Notes: generated by a model from the sequence alone, not told the origin. Shown: positions 28,768 through 38,635, counted from the stretch's first letter. The stretch is DNA of 61,251 nucleotides from Salinimicrobium xinjiangense DSM 19287 (GCF_000423585.1 NZ_KE384055.1:1-61251); one strand, 5' to 3'. A program made the numbers and translations.

Positions 28768-29145
28768 TTAGGCTTCAAAATTCTTTGCCTTATTGATGGT
28801 ATCTTCTATGCTTTGGAGAAAGCTGTCTACTTCAAAGGGTTTGGCAATAAAATTACTTGCTCCGGCAGCAATACAAGTTTCTCTGGCCCCATCAAGTCCC
28901 GACATCATTAGTATTGGAGTACTTGAAATTGATTCTGTATTTCTTACTTCACTACAGATTTCTGTTCCGTCGATACCACTTAATAATTTATCCATTATGA
29001 CAAGGTCAAATTCATCTTCCAAAAGATATTCAACAGTTTGTCTGGGTGATCGTAACAGCTCTACTTTATAACCATGCATTTCCAGCTGATCATTAAGAAT
29101 GAGGCCTAGATGATAATCGTCCTCAACCAGTAAAATTTTATACAT
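28768..29145 (-). CDS. Stand-alone response-regulator receiver protein
   Basis: A 125-residue single REC domain. Acidic residues E8-D9-D10, phosphoacceptor D52 in IMDKLLSG, the switch serine in MMSGLDG and the lysine in AKPFEV are present. It resembles the receiver at 23827-24216 (same LLSG-x-DGTEIC layout), so the two probably arose by duplication. It is divergent from the giant poly-HAMP kinase (258 bases between starts) and lies upstream of the CheB-CheR kinase. No output domain is present, so it is a likely relay or adaptor protein. Confidence 0.9.
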   Translation of the reverse strand: MYKILLVEDDYHLGLILNDQLEMHGYKVELLRSPRQTVEYLLEDEFDLVIMDKLLSGIDGTEICSEVRNTESISSTPILMMSGLDGARETCIAAGASNFIAKPFEVDSFLQSIEDTINKAKNFEA

Positions 29146-29403
29146 CTTCTTTATTTTAGTATGAATTTTAAATACTGTACCTCTTTAAAATATGCTTTGT
29201 TAATTCTCAATTTCTGTTCTCGTGAATTTTTAAAACCTTCTTCAATGGCCAAAAATAGGTTTAGAATCAGAGTTTTTTTTAGTTTTCACATAAATTTCAC
29301 ACAACTTTTAGATATAAAGAGTTTTTTTTACGGGCCATTAAGAAGAGTTATTTCATTCTACAAATAATACAGTTAAGATTATTTAAAAAAAAACGCCACC
29401 GAA

Positions 29404-32400
29404 ATGTCAAAAACTGCCACGTCTCCCAGGAAAAATAGTAAGGCTTCTTCAGGGGACGTTAAACCAACAAAGCGCCATATTGTAAAAAAGTCTAAGAGGG
29501 TACCAGATAGAGATATGTTTAAGGACAGTGACTATGTTCATGAACAACTGGATAGATTAATATTTGCACTTGAGGCCTTTAGGGAAGGAGATATTTCTGT
29601 TCGCCTTTCCAAAGAACGAAATGATAAGTTTGCCGATCTGGCCGAAGCCTACAATACGATGGTTGAGATGATTGGGGGTGTAAGTACAGAGGTATCGCGT
29701 ATTTCGCGTGTTGGTGGTATTGAAGGTAACCTGGATGCCCGGGCAGAATTCAGAGCTTCCAGCGGGGTATGGAAGGATATGATCGATAACATTAATATTC
29801 TTATTGAAGCCATTGCAAAGCCGGTACTTGAAGTAAGCCGAATTCTGAACAGTATCGCTGCCGGGAAACTGGAAGATAAATTTAGCCTGACGGTAACCGG
29901 AGATTTCCGGGCGATGGCCGATGTAATTAACCGCACCCTGGGTAGTTTGAATATTTTTGCAGAACAGGTAACCCTTGTGGCCCGGGAGGTGGGTGTCGAA
30001 GGAAAACTGGGAGGGCAGGCAAGTGTGCCAAACGTTTCGGGAACCTGGAAGGATCTTACAGACAATGTGAACCACATGGCGAGTAACCTTACCGAACAGG
30101 TACGGGAAATAGCCCGGGTTACTACAGCGGTGGCCGATGGAGATCTTTCCAGAAAAATTACTGAAGAAGGTAAAGGAGGGGAAGTTCTTGGCCTCTCCAC
30201 TACAATTAACCGGATGGTGGACTCGCTAAACATTTTTGCAGCAGAGGTTACCAATGTGGCCCGCGAGGTGGGGGTTGAAGGAAAGCTGGGAGGTCAGGCC
30301 GATGTACCCGATGTGGCAGGAACCTGGAAAGATCTTACAGTGAACGTAAACACTATGGCATCCAACCTTACTGCTCAGGTGCGGGAGATCGCAGGGGTAG
30401 CAACCTCGGTTGCAAATGGTGACCTTTCTAAAAAGATCTCTATTAATGTAAAAGGAGAAATTGCTGAACTTAAAGACACCATCAACCAGATGGTGGATTC
30501 CTTGAATATCTTCTCTGATGAGGTAACCCGTGTGGCACGTGAGGTGGGAACTGAAGGAAAGCTGGGAGGGCAGGCCGAAGTTCCGGATGTAGCCGGTACC
30601 TGGAAAGATCTTACAGATAATGTGAATACCATGGCGAGTAATCTTACGAACCAGGTACGGGAGATTGCATCGGTAACCACCGCGGTGGCACAGGGAGATC
30701 TTTCACAAAAAATTACCGAAGAAGGAAAAGGAGGAGAGGTACTGGTCCTTTCCAATACTATTAACAGCATGGTCGATTCCCTGACCTTGTTTGCTGCCGA
30801 GGTAACCCGTGTGGCACGTGAGGTGGGTACCGATGGGAAACTGGGAGGGCAGGCAACTGTACCAACCGCAGCAGGTACCTGGAAAGATCTTACCGATAAT
30901 GTAAATATCATGGTAAGTAACGTAACCACACAGGTACGGGAGATCGCCAATGTAGCTACCGCGGTGGCCGATGGAGATCTTTCCCAGAAGATTACTATTG
31001 ATGTAAAAGGAGAAATTGCTGAACTTAAAGACACCATCAACCAGATGGTGGACTCGTTGAACATTTTCTCCGATGAGGTAACCCGGGTGGCCCGGGAGGT
31101 AGGTACAGAAGGTATTCTTGGAGGGCAGGCGAAAGTTCCTGATGTGGCCGGTACCTGGAAAGATCTTACCGATAATGTGAATTACATGGCATCTAACCTT
31201 ACCACACAGGTACGGGAGATCGCAAATGTGGCAACTGCGGTGGCAAAAGGAGATCTGGCTCAGAAAATTGCTATTGAAGCTAAAGGAGAAATAGCAGAAC
31301 TTAAAGAAACCATCAACACGATGGTGGACTCGCTGAATATCTTCTCTGATGAGGTAACCCGTGTGGCCCGGGAGGTGGGTACAGAAGGTATTCTGGGTGG
31401 ACAGGCAGAAGTCCCTAATGTTGGGGGAGCCTGGCTGGAACTAACAGAGAATGTGAATACGATGGCATCCAACCTTACCACCCAGGTACGGGAAATTGCC
31501 TCGGTAACCAAGGCGGTGGCAAACGGGGATCTTTCCAAAAAGATTTCTGAAGAAGAAAAAGGAGGAGAGGTACTTGAGCTCTCCACCATTATCAATACGA
31601 TGGTGGACTCGCTGAACATTCTTTCAAACGAGGTAACCCGTGTGGCCCGTGAGGTGGGAACCGAAGGGATGCTGGGTGGTCAGGCAGAAGTGCCAAACGT
31701 GGCCGGTGCATGGCTGGATCTTACCCGAAATGTGAATACAATGGCAAGTAACCTTACCAGCCAGGTACGGGAGATCGCAAATGTGGCAACTGCGGTAGCC
31801 GACGGGGATTTGTCTCAAAAGATCTCCATTGATGTAAAAGGAGAAATAGCCGAATTAAAAGATACTATTAACCAGATGGTGGACTCGCTGAACGTATTTG
31901 CTGCAGAGGTAACCCGTGTGGCACGTGAGGTGGGAACCGAAGGTAAACTGGGAGGCCAGGCCGAAGTACCAAACGTTGCAGGTACCTGGAAAGGCCTTAC
32001 AGATAATGTGAACACGATGGCGAGTAACCTTACTACGCAGGTGAGGGAGATCGCATCGGTAACAACGGCGGTAGCACACGGGGATCTTTCGCAAAAGATC
32101 TCTGAACAGGGTAAAGGAGGCGAGGTACTTGAACTTTCTACCACGATCAACATCATGGTAGACGCGCTAAACATATTTGCAGATGAAGTAACAAACGTGG
32201 CACGTGAGGTGGGTACAGAAGGTATCCTTGGAGGCCAGGCAGAAGTGCCGAACGTGGCAGGTTCCTGGAAAGACCTTACAGAGAATGTGAACCAGATGGC
32301 GAGTAATCTTACCTCGCAGGTACGTGATATCGCAGGAGTATCTACGGCACTTGCCCGTGGCGATTTCTCCAGAAAGATCGATGTGGAGGTTAAGGGTGAA

Positions 32401-35343
32401 GTACAGGAGCTTAAGAATAACATCAATGCGATGGTAGACAGTTTCACGACCATCGTAAAAGCGGCCAATACAATTGCTGAAGGAAATTTTGCCATTGAAA
32501 TGCCACTTCGTTCTGAAGCCGATCAATTGGGTATCGCCCTGAACACGATGACCGAAAACCTGAAGCGAATATCTGAAGAGAACGAAAATGAAGCATGGAT
32601 AAAAACAGGACAGGCAGGATTAAATGACAGGATGAGAGGAGAGCAGGATCTTACTACCTTATCAAAGAATATTGTTTCTTATCTGACAAAATATCTGGGA
32701 GCTCAGGTTGGGATCATTTATCTGGCAGAAAAACACAATGATAAGAAACGTCTTAGAATGACCGGTTCATATGCCTTTACCCGCAGAAAATCTCTGAAAA
32801 CGACATTTGATTTCGGAGAAGGTCTTGCAGGACAGGCTGCGCTTGAAAAGGAAGTGATCGTCCTTTCCGGCATACCTACAGATTATATAAGCATTTCATC
32901 GGGTCTGGGACATACGAAACCGCAGCACATCCTGGTTCAGCCCTTTATCATAGATGGGGAAGTAACCGGCGTTATTGAAATAGGTTCGTTTAAAGCCTTT
33001 AATGACAGTCAGCTGGAATTGATGCGATCTGTGGGAGAAAACATTGCGATCACCACCAACTCATCGTTGGATAGGGAAAAGATGAAAGACCTGCTGGAGG
33101 AATCACAGCGCCAGTCTGAAGAGCTTTTGAAACAACAGGAAAAATTAAAGATCCAGAGTAAGGAATTGCAAATGGCCAATGACGATCTTGAATCGAAGAC
33201 CAAGGATCTGGAAATGCAAAAAGAAGATCTTCAATCCAGCAGGGTGGAAGTGGAACGCAAAGCCGAGGAATTAGAACTTGCCAGCAAGTATAAATCTGAA
33301 TTCCTGGCTAATATGTCCCACGAATTGAGAACACCTTTAAACAGTCTTCTCATTTTGTCCAAAGATCTTAGCGATAACAGGAAAGGAAACTTATATAAGG
33401 ACCAGCAAAAAGCGGCCAGTATTATATACGAAGGTGGCTTAAGTCTGCTCAACCTTATTAATGATATTTTGGATCTTTCCAAGGTAGAAGCCGGGAAACT
33501 GCAAATACATCCTGAGGAAGTTCTGTTAGAAAATCTTGTAAATAATCTGCAGGATCAATTCGAGCCTCTGGCAAAATCCAAAAAATTAAAATTTACAATT
33601 GAAACCAAATTCAATGCACCGGCAAGGATCATTACCGATGGGCAGCGCCTGGAGCAAATAGTCAAGAACCTTATTTCGAACGGGATCAAGTTCACTGAAA
33701 AAGGTTCAGTAGATGTTACGATTGGGAAACCCGATGAAAAGATCAAATTCCGGGAAATTACCCTTCCAAGATCTGAAGTTCTGGAAATTTCAGTTAAAGA
33801 CACCGGAATTGGTATTCCTGAAGCTAAACGCATGATGATCTTTGAAGCTTTTCAGCAGGCAGAAGGAGGGACTAGCAGACAGTATGGGGGTACAGGACTT
33901 GGATTGACCATATCCAGAGAACTTTCAAGGTTATTGGGAGGAGAGATCCATATAGAAAGTACAGAAGGTGAGGGTAGTATTTTTACCGTATATGTTCCCT
34001 TAGACCTTACAAGTGCACCTATTAAAGAAATAGACGATGCCATTTCTTCTTACAGGGAATCGAATTACGAGACCACTCAGAAAAACAGCCTGCCGGAAGC
34101 CAGGAGTACGGTAGTGAATCGTTCCGAAAATTCTGAATTTCAGGATGACCGGGAGAATTTGAAAACTTCAGAATATTCACTGTTGATCATTGATAATAAT
34201 AAATTTTCTGCACAAACCGTGAAGAAGATCGTCCAGCAATCCGGCTACAAATTTCTTTTTGCCAGAGATGGGAAAGAAGGAATGAAATTGGCGGCCCAAT
34301 ATCAGCCTAACGGTATTTTGCTCGATGAGCAGTTGCCGGACATGAAGGGAATTATTGTGCTGGAACATTTGAAATTCAATCTTAAGACAAGACATATTCC
34401 GGTGTATTTAATGGCTAAGGAAGATCACAGGCGGGAGGCTTTGAGTAAGGGAGCAGTAGGTTTTAGCTTGAAACCGGTCTCTTACGAGGATTTCGAAAAG
34501 GCCATCCTAAAGATGGAAAAATTTCACGCTTCACCAGTTAAGGAACTTCTGATTATTGAGGACGATGCAGCCACTCTTAAAGCTGTTAAAAAGATGCTGG
34601 GAAATAAAGGCATCAATATTTCTGAAGCTACCAACGGAAAGGAAGCTTTAAAACAAATAAGATCCACACGCTTTGATTGTATTATCCTGGACCTTAATTT
34701 GCCCGATCTTGATGGCTTTGAAATATTGAAAAAGCTAAAGTCCAAACAGGAATTAAATGATATTCCCGTGGTGATCTATACAGGAAAGGAGCTTAAAAAA
34801 ACTGAAAAAAAGGAACTGGAAAAATTTGCAGATAGTATCTTGATCAAAGGTGCCTCTTCGCCTGAAGTTTTGCTGGATGAAGTGTCATTATTTCTGCACA
34901 GTGACGAAAATAAGCTCTCATCACGGCAAAAGAAGATAATGGCCGATCTACATGATCCAAAGCATGTTCTAAAAGACAAAAAGGTACTTTTAGTGGATGA
35001 TGATAAAAGAAATTCCTACGCGCTTTCTAAAACCTTGAATGAAGCCGGTATGAAAGTGATCATTGCTGAAAACGGGAAATTAGCTATTGAGAAATTAGAG
35101 GAAGAAAAAGATGTAGATATTGTCCTTATGGATGTGATGATGCCGGTTATGGATGGTTATGAAGCTACCGCCAAGATCAGGAAAGATAAGGCATATAATG
35201 ATCTGCCTATTATTTCCCTAACCGCTAAGGCAATGCCCGAAGATAAAGCCAAATGTCTTGAAGCAGGTGCGAATGATTACCTTACAAAGCCGGTAGATGT
35301 TGATAAACTGCTAAACATTGTTCGCCTGTGGTTACATCAGTAA
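29404..35343 (+). CDS. Giant soluble poly-HAMP hybrid histidine kinase
   Basis: A 1979-residue hybrid kinase without transmembrane segments. After a basic N-terminus come a divergent HAMP pair (about 45-190) and nine near-identical ~92-residue units marked by VAREVG, from residue 192 to about 1020. Each ends in NVNxMASNLT and holds GDLSxKI. The linker alternates between [12 protein letters not shown] and [12 protein letters not shown] types. A GAF domain (about 1080-1225), coiled coil, HisKA with H1306 (SHELRTP), HATPase_c (about 1400-1540, DTGIGIP) and three receivers follow (about 1590-1705, 1712-1830, 1858-1979; D1910 in the last). The layout resembles fungal group III (Nik1/Os-1) osmosensing kinases. 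Receiver 1 lacks part of the acidic pocket. Confidence 0.95.
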   Translation: MSKTATSPRKNSKASSGDVKPTKRHIVKKSKRVPDRDMFKDSDYVHEQLDRLIFALEAFREGDISVRLSKERNDKFADLAEAYNTMVEMIGGVSTEVSRISRVGGIEGNLDARAEFRASSGVWKDMIDNINILIEAIAKPVLEVSRILNSIAAGKLEDKFSLTVTGDFRAMADVINRTLGSLNIFAEQVTLVAREVGVEGKLGGQASVPNVSGTWKDLTDNVNHMASNLTEQVREIARVTTAVADGDLSRKITEEGKGGEVLGLSTTINRMVDSLNIFAAEVTNVAREVGVEGKLGGQADVPDVAGTWKDLTVNVNTMASNLTAQVREIAGVATSVANGDLSKKISINVKGEIAELKDTINQMVDSLNIFSDEVTRVAREVGTEGKLGGQAEVPDVAGTWKDLTDNVNTMASNLTNQVREIASVTTAVAQGDLSQKITEEGKGGEVLVLSNTINSMVDSLTLFAAEVTRVAREVGTDGKLGGQATVPTAAGTWKDLTDNVNIMVSNVTTQVREIANVATAVADGDLSQKITIDVKGEIAELKDTINQMVDSLNIFSDEVTRVAREVGTEGILGGQAKVPDVAGTWKDLTDNVNYMASNLTTQVREIANVATAVAKGDLAQKIAIEAKGEIAELKETINTMVDSLNIFSDEVTRVAREVGTEGILGGQAEVPNVGGAWLELTENVNTMASNLTTQVREIASVTKAVANGDLSKKISEEEKGGEVLELSTIINTMVDSLNILSNEVTRVAREVGTEGMLGGQAEVPNVAGAWLDLTRNVNTMASNLTSQVREIANVATAVADGDLSQKISIDVKGEIAELKDTINQMVDSLNVFAAEVTRVAREVGTEGKLGGQAEVPNVAGTWKGLTDNVNTMASNLTTQVREIASVTTAVAHGDLSQKISEQGKGGEVLELSTTINIMVDALNIFADEVTNVAREVGTEGILGGQAEVPNVAGSWKDLTENVNQMASNLTSQVRDIAGVSTALARGDFSRKIDVEVKGEVQELKNNINAMVDSFTTIVKAANTIAEGNFAIEMPLRSEADQLGIALNTMTENLKRISEENENEAWIKTGQAGLNDRMRGEQDLTTLSKNIVSYLTKYLGAQVGIIYLAEKHNDKKRLRMTGSYAFTRRKSLKTTFDFGEGLAGQAALEKEVIVLSGIPTDYISISSGLGHTKPQHILVQPFIIDGEVTGVIEIGSFKAFNDSQLELMRSVGENIAITTNSSLDREKMKDLLEESQRQSEELLKQQEKLKIQSKELQMANDDLESKTKDLEMQKEDLQSSRVEVERKAEELELASKYKSEFLANMSHELRTPLNSLLILSKDLSDNRKGNLYKDQQKAASIIYEGGLSLLNLINDILDLSKVEAGKLQIHPEEVLLENLVNNLQDQFEPLAKSKKLKFTIETKFNAPARIITDGQRLEQIVKNLISNGIKFTEKGSVDVTIGKPDEKIKFREITLPRSEVLEISVKDTGIGIPEAKRMMIFEAFQQAEGGTSRQYGGTGLGLTISRELSRLLGGEIHIESTEGEGSIFTVYVPLDLTSAPIKEIDDAISSYRESNYETTQKNSLPEARSTVVNRSENSEFQDDRENLKTSEYSLLIIDNNKFSAQTVKKIVQQSGYKFLFARDGKEGMKLAAQYQPNGILLDEQLPDMKGIIVLEHLKFNLKTRHIPVYLMAKEDHRREALSKGAVGFSLKPVSYEDFEKAILKMEKFHASPVKELLIIEDDAATLKAVKKMLGNKGINISEATNGKEALKQIRSTRFDCIILDLNLPDLDGFEILKKLKSKQELNDIPVVIYTGKELKKTEKKELEKFADSILIKGASSPEVLLDEVSLFLHSDENKLSSRQKKIMADLHDPKHVLKDKKVLLVDDDKRNSYALSKTLNEAGMKVIIAENGKLAIEKLEEEKDVDIVLMDVMMPVMDGYEATAKIRKDKAYNDLPIISLTAKAMPEDKAKCLEAGANDYLTKPVDVDKLLNIVRLWLHQ
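29977..32480 (+). repeat. Tandem ~276-bp coding repeats (nine poly-HAMP units)
   Basis: Nine consecutive units of 276-279 bases inside the kinase gene. VAREVG codons begin at 29977, 30256, 30532 and so on to 32197. Units are close to identical at the DNA level over long stretches, including synonymous sites, which points to recent duplication or gene conversion. Two linker types alternate in the order A B A B B A B A B. Confidence 0.93.
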
Positions 35344-35373
35344 ATATTTGACCATTAATTGGTAAAGTGCGAG

Positions 35374-35395
35374 AGTCCATATGAAAGTATGGACT
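35374..35395 (+). terminator. Hairpin after the poly-HAMP kinase gene
   Basis: AGTCCATA (35374-35381) pairs perfectly with TATGGACT (35388-35395) around a 6-base loop, 31 bases after the stop codon. The following tract is only weakly T-rich (TTCTGCTTT), so efficiency is uncertain. Confidence 0.55.
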
Positions 35396-35611
35396 TTCTG
35401 CTTTAAAGGAACTTCAGGAGGATTAACAGTGCCTTTCCTTATTGTATTTTTATTCGAATTGAAAAATAATTATCGGCGTCTTTTGGGGTCTGATCTTTTC
35501 AATTTTCCGGTATTTTACCCGATAAAGGAATTAGAAAAATTTGAGAAGAAATTAGCTGAAGAAAGCCTTTCAAGAGTTCAAACTTTTTGCTTAAATTGCG
35601 CCATCTTAAAA

Positions 35612-35685
35612 GGCCCCGTGGCGCAACTGAATAGCGCATCAGATTTCGGCTCTGAGGGTTGGGGGTTTGAATCCCTCCGGGGTCA
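35612..35685 (+). tRNA. tRNA-Arg (anticodon TCG)
   Basis: The 74-base sequence folds as a full cloverleaf: acceptor GGCCCCG/CGGGGTC (one G-T pair), D stem GCGC/GCGC, anticodon stem TCAGA/TCTGA with loop TTTCGGC (anticodon TCG, reading CGA arginine codons), 5-base variable region, and T stem GGGGG/CCCTC with loop TTTGAAT. The discriminator base is A. CCA is not encoded, so it must be added after transcription. A terminator hairpin follows 12 bases downstream. A 127-codon reading frame over this site (35381-35764) is therefore spurious. Confidence 0.95.
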
Positions 35686-35697
35686 CTTAAAGCAGAA

Positions 35698-35727
35698 AAT
35701 CCACAGCGAAAGCTGTGGGTTTTTTTT
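35698..35727 (+). terminator. Rho-independent terminator of tRNA-Arg
   Basis: AATCCACAGC pairs with GCTGTGGG(TT) around a GAAA tetraloop, followed by eight T. It is followed directly by the GAAGCCGAAC palindrome that also opens repeat copy 1. Confidence 0.92.
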
Positions 35728-35737
35728 GTTTTCTGAA

Positions 35738-35850
35738 GAAGCCGAACTTGTTCGAAGCTTCTGAAGAAAACAAAAAAATCACACCGACTGCAGGAGGTGT
35801 GGATTTTGTATTTTCAGGTGGGAACACGAAGGGAAAGGCGCAGCCAATCC
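35738..35850. repeat. Long intergenic repeat, copy 1
   Basis: A 113-base unit: a palindrome GAAGCCGAAC-TT-GTTCGAAGCTTC, an A-rich run, a hairpin CACACC...GGTGTGG (35770-35793 region), and a conserved tail ending AAGGCGCAGCC. On the minus strand the hairpin followed by a T run reads as a terminator. Copies 2 and 3 lie at 35897-36010 and 36292-36400. Two overlapping reading frames across copies 1 and 2 are repeat artefacts. Confidence 0.88.
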
Positions 35851-35896
35851 AATCAAGGAAATTCCAAAACTCAAGCATCAAATTCCAATCTCTCTT

Positions 35897-36010
35897 GAAG
35901 CCGAACTTGTTCGAAGCTTCTGAAGAAAACAAAAAAATAACACCGACTGCAAGGAGGTGTGGATTTTGTATTTTCAGGTGGGAACACGAAGGGAAAGGCG
36001 CAGCCAATCC
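35897..36010. repeat. Long intergenic repeat, copy 2
   Basis: Nearly identical to copy 1 over 114 bases, in the same orientation, with a short shared upstream block (ATTCCAATCTC). The hairpin loop has one extra base relative to copy 1. Confidence 0.88.
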
Positions 36011-36291
36011 AAACAAAGAAATTTCAAAAGACAAACCATTGTTGTCCGATGAAAAAAGAAGGAACCTCTGAAAAAGCCCGCTAATGCTGATCAGAGATCT
36101 TATCTATCAGTCTGAGGGGGTGGTTTTTAGTTCTTTGAATTTTCAAATATTCTACCAATGAAAAGAATTTTTCACAACATTGAATTTCAGTATCTTATAA
36201 AAAAGTCTTGGTTCTAGATTCTAGAAGCGGAGCGGTCTAGATTCTTTTTCCGGACAACAATGAAGACAAACACCAGATTCCAATCTCCCTT

Positions 36292-36400
36292 AAAGCCGAA
36301 CTTGTTCGAAGCTTCGGAATAAAACAAAAAAATCACACCGACTGCAAGGAGGTGTGGATTTTGTCTTTTCAGGTGAGAACACGAAGGGAAAGGCGCAGCC
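36292..36400. repeat. Long intergenic repeat, copy 3
   Basis: The most diverged of the three copies (109 bases), same orientation, preceded by the shared ATTCCAATCTC block and followed by CAGT-type short repeats at 36410-36440. Confidence 0.85.
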
Positions 36401-36409
36401 TTTTGAAAG

Positions 36410-36440
36410 TGCTCAGTGATCGGTAATCAGTGTTCAGTAC
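36410..36440. repeat. CAGTG-type degenerate repeat cluster
   Basis: Successive GTGCTCAGTGATCGGTAATC-like words; the same words occur at 41480-41543, 41634-41705 and 61177-61213. Confidence 0.5.
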
Positions 36441-36590
36441 TTCACCCTGCTAATTCGGGGAACTACCACGCCAAATGACTCTATTTAATTTTTTTAAACA
36501 TAAAGAATAGCATAGACATAATAATGACTAGAAAGGTAGAAGTTAGGCTTTAGGAATATGAATTTTGATTTTCTGTCTTTGCCGGTCCCA

Positions 36591-36640
36591 GAGGGCGAAA
36601 ATATTTATAGCGCCGGGTTTTAATCCTGGATTGGTTATAC
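36591..36640. repeat. REP-like palindromic repeat, copy 2
   Basis: GAGGGCGAAAATATTTATAG followed by an imperfect CCGGGTT/AATCCTGG palindrome. It aligns with the REP-like element at 692-731. The 36401-36770 stretch around it otherwise shows no gene. Confidence 0.55.
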
Positions 36641-36770
36641 CACTTTATCCAGGCTTTTTTAAAGATGTTCATTGTTCAGTTTCGGGAATGATCTTGCCTC
36701 CAGTGCAATAAAATTTTTGCTAGTAAATAGGATTAAGCTTTCAGATCTTTTTTAAGCTGACAAGAAATTA

Positions 36771-36896
36771 TTAACTAACAATTAAGCCCAGCAGTACCAG
36801 AAAGATAAAGAAAACTGCCACAACGAAATGATCAGACCAGACTTCAAAGTCTGTTGTTTTGTCCTTTTCTGAATTATCTCTTTTTCCTGTGCTCAT
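36771..36896 (-). CDS. Probable 41-residue single-helix membrane protein
   Basis: An ATG at 36896 opens a 41-residue frame: a polar, charged N-terminus (MSTGKRDNSEKDKTTDFEVW), then one strongly hydrophobic helix (about residues 25-41, VVAVFFIFLVLLGLIVS) running to the stop. Amphipathic layout, high lysine/aspartate content and an uninterrupted hydrophobic helix argue for a real small membrane protein. I do not recognise a family. It lies about 130 bases downstream of the second REP-like element and 1.7 kb from selO on the same strand. Confidence 0.5.
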   Translation of the reverse strand: MSTGKRDNSEKDKTTDFEVWSDHFVVAVFFIFLVLLGLIVS

Positions 36897-37081
36897 CTCC
36901 ACTTAATTTTAAGGTTTAGAAGCAAAGCTTCATAATCTTTAGTTAGAAGGTCGAATATTTCTCAATTTATAAATTTTTCGTATTCCTACAAAGCTGAGGC
37001 TGTTAAATATCTGTTTCTGAAAGAAAAAGCTTTTCCGGGTGAAGAGAACAAGGATGTTTTTCTGCATAAAATTTTTAACAC

Positions 37082-38635
37082 TTATGAACTACAAGATAGC
37101 ATTGAGCAGCCGGCTTTGGTTTCTGCCCACTGCGGCCTCTTTTGCACCAGATCCTCAAATCCTTCTGAAGCATAGGGAGTTTTCATTGCTTCCTGCAGTC
37201 TCAGAAAGAGTTTGTTTTCTCCTTTTTCCAGTTCCTCTATAGCCTGGTGTAAAAGGTAGTTCCTGAGAATGATCCTCGGATTATTCCGGTTCATTAGCCT
37301 TTTAATAGCTTCTTCAGAAAGCCTGCTGTTTTTTCGCATTTTTGAGTAATCAGTGAGGAGTGTTGCTAAAACCTCCTGTTCCTTTGGTTTGAGATCATTA
37401 TAAAAAGCCGGTTCCAGGTGCTTAATTATGACTTCAGGAGTAGCTTCAGAAGGAAGATCGGCTAACAGGCGGTAGAAAAGAGTGATGTCCGGCTGAATTC
37501 CGGAGAGAACTTTTTCAAAACGCGAAATCAATTCCTTTTCATCCTTTCCTACTTTCTCAAAACCTAATTTTCTACCCATCATTCCGTAGTAATAATCCCA
37601 GAATATCTTTTCATAAGATTCGAGAGCTTTTTCCAACTCTTCGGTGTCTTCAAAAAGCAGGGAAATGGCATTGGCTAACCGACCGAGGTTCCAGTAACCA
37701 ATAGAAGGCTGATTGCCGAAAGCATAGCGGCGGCCGGGAAGATCTGTAGTGTTTGGGGTAAAACTGTGATCGTAATGGTCCAGGAAAGAGAAAGGCCCAT
37801 AATCAATAGTGAGACCGAGAATGGACATATTATCTGTGTTCATCACTCCATGAACGAAACCAACACGTTGCCACTCACTCATTAAAAATGCTGTTTTTTG
37901 CACTACTTCTTCAAACCATTTTATGATGCGGTCACTTTCTGTGAGATGCGGATAATATCGATCAATGGTCCAGTTGACCAGCTGTTGGAGTTTTTTGGTT
38001 TCCCGTTGTGCAGCGAGAAGTTCAAAGTTCCCGAAGCGCAAAAAAGAGGGAGCTACGCGGGTGACGATTGCGCCGGGTTCATATTCGGGATTTCCGTTGT
38101 AGAACATATCGCGCAAGACCTTGTCTCCGGTGGAAACCAAAGCAAGTGCCCGGGTGGTGGGAACACCCAGATGATGCATAGCTTCACTCATTAAATACTC
38201 CCGAACCGAGGAACGTAAGACCGCACGTCCATCGGCATGTCGGGAATAAGCAGTTGGACCGGCACCTTTTAATTGCAGCTCAAAAATGCCATTTTTGGAA
38301 CTCCATTCCCCAAGGGTTATGGCACGACCATCACCTAACTGCCCCGCCCAGTTTCCAAATTGATGCCCCGCATAACAGGCAGCATAAGGTTGCATACTGT
38401 CTGTCAGTTTATTTCCTGAAAGGATCTCCACCTCTTCCTGAGAAGGAGGATCTATTTCCATTTGGGTGGCCAGTTCTTTGGACCAGGCGAGTAACTCAGG
38501 GGATTCAACGGGAGTCGGTGCTGCCCTGCTATAGAGTTTTCCGGGAGTTTGCCGCGGAGTACGATCGCCACTGTCGTCACCTTCAAATGCCTGAATAAAA
38601 GCATTTTGGAACTCTTTTTCATTAAGTGCTGCCAT
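37082..38635 (-). CDS. selO: SelO/YdiU protein adenylyltransferase
   Basis: A 517-residue pseudokinase-fold enzyme of the SelO (UPF0061) family, which transfers AMP to protein hydroxyl side chains, acting in redox homeostasis. Family blocks are clear: YAGHQFGNWAGQLGDGRA, LKGAGPTAYSRHADGRAVLRS, GVMNTDNMS and the metal-binding DYGPFSF segment. The C-terminus ends CSS, with cysteine at the position that is selenocysteine in eukaryotic SelO. Length is within the family range. The start at 38635 gives MAALNEKEFQNAF. It is monocistronic, with repeat-rich DNA downstream. Confidence 0.95.
   Translation of the reverse strand: MAALNEKEFQNAFIQAFEGDDSGDRTPRQTPGKLYSRAAPTPVESPELLAWSKELATQMEIDPPSQEEVEILSGNKLTDSMQPYAACYAGHQFGNWAGQLGDGRAITLGEWSSKNGIFELQLKGAGPTAYSRHADGRAVLRSSVREYLMSEAMHHLGVPTTRALALVSTGDKVLRDMFYNGNPEYEPGAIVTRVAPSFLRFGNFELLAAQRETKKLQQLVNWTIDRYYPHLTESDRIIKWFEEVVQKTAFLMSEWQRVGFVHGVMNTDNMSILGLTIDYGPFSFLDHYDHSFTPNTTDLPGRRYAFGNQPSIGYWNLGRLANAISLLFEDTEELEKALESYEKIFWDYYYGMMGRKLGFEKVGKDEKELISRFEKVLSGIQPDITLFYRLLADLPSEATPEVIIKHLEPAFYNDLKPKEQEVLATLLTDYSKMRKNSRLSEEAIKRLMNRNNPRIILRNYLLHQAIEELEKGENKLFLRLQEAMKTPYASEGFEDLVQKRPQWAETKAGCSMLSCSS

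Noticed and set aside
29557-32526. Long minus-strand frames antisense to the poly-HAMP repeats
   Set aside because: They mirror the codon structure of the repeated HAMP coding sequence and repeat themselves in the same period; no independent coding signal.
35381-35764. A 127-codon plus-strand reading frame
   Set aside because: It runs through the tRNA-Arg gene and its terminator, and its translation (VAQLNSASDFGSEGWGFESL) is the typical false peptide of a tRNA.
35687-36071. Two overlapping reading frames of 115 and 118 codons
   Set aside because: Both are produced by the ~113-base intergenic repeats; their peptides repeat the same sequence twice and match no protein pattern.
35738-36400. 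Possible CRISPR-like array
   Set aside because: Only three copies of more than 100 bases, unequal spacing, diverging sequence, and no cas genes.
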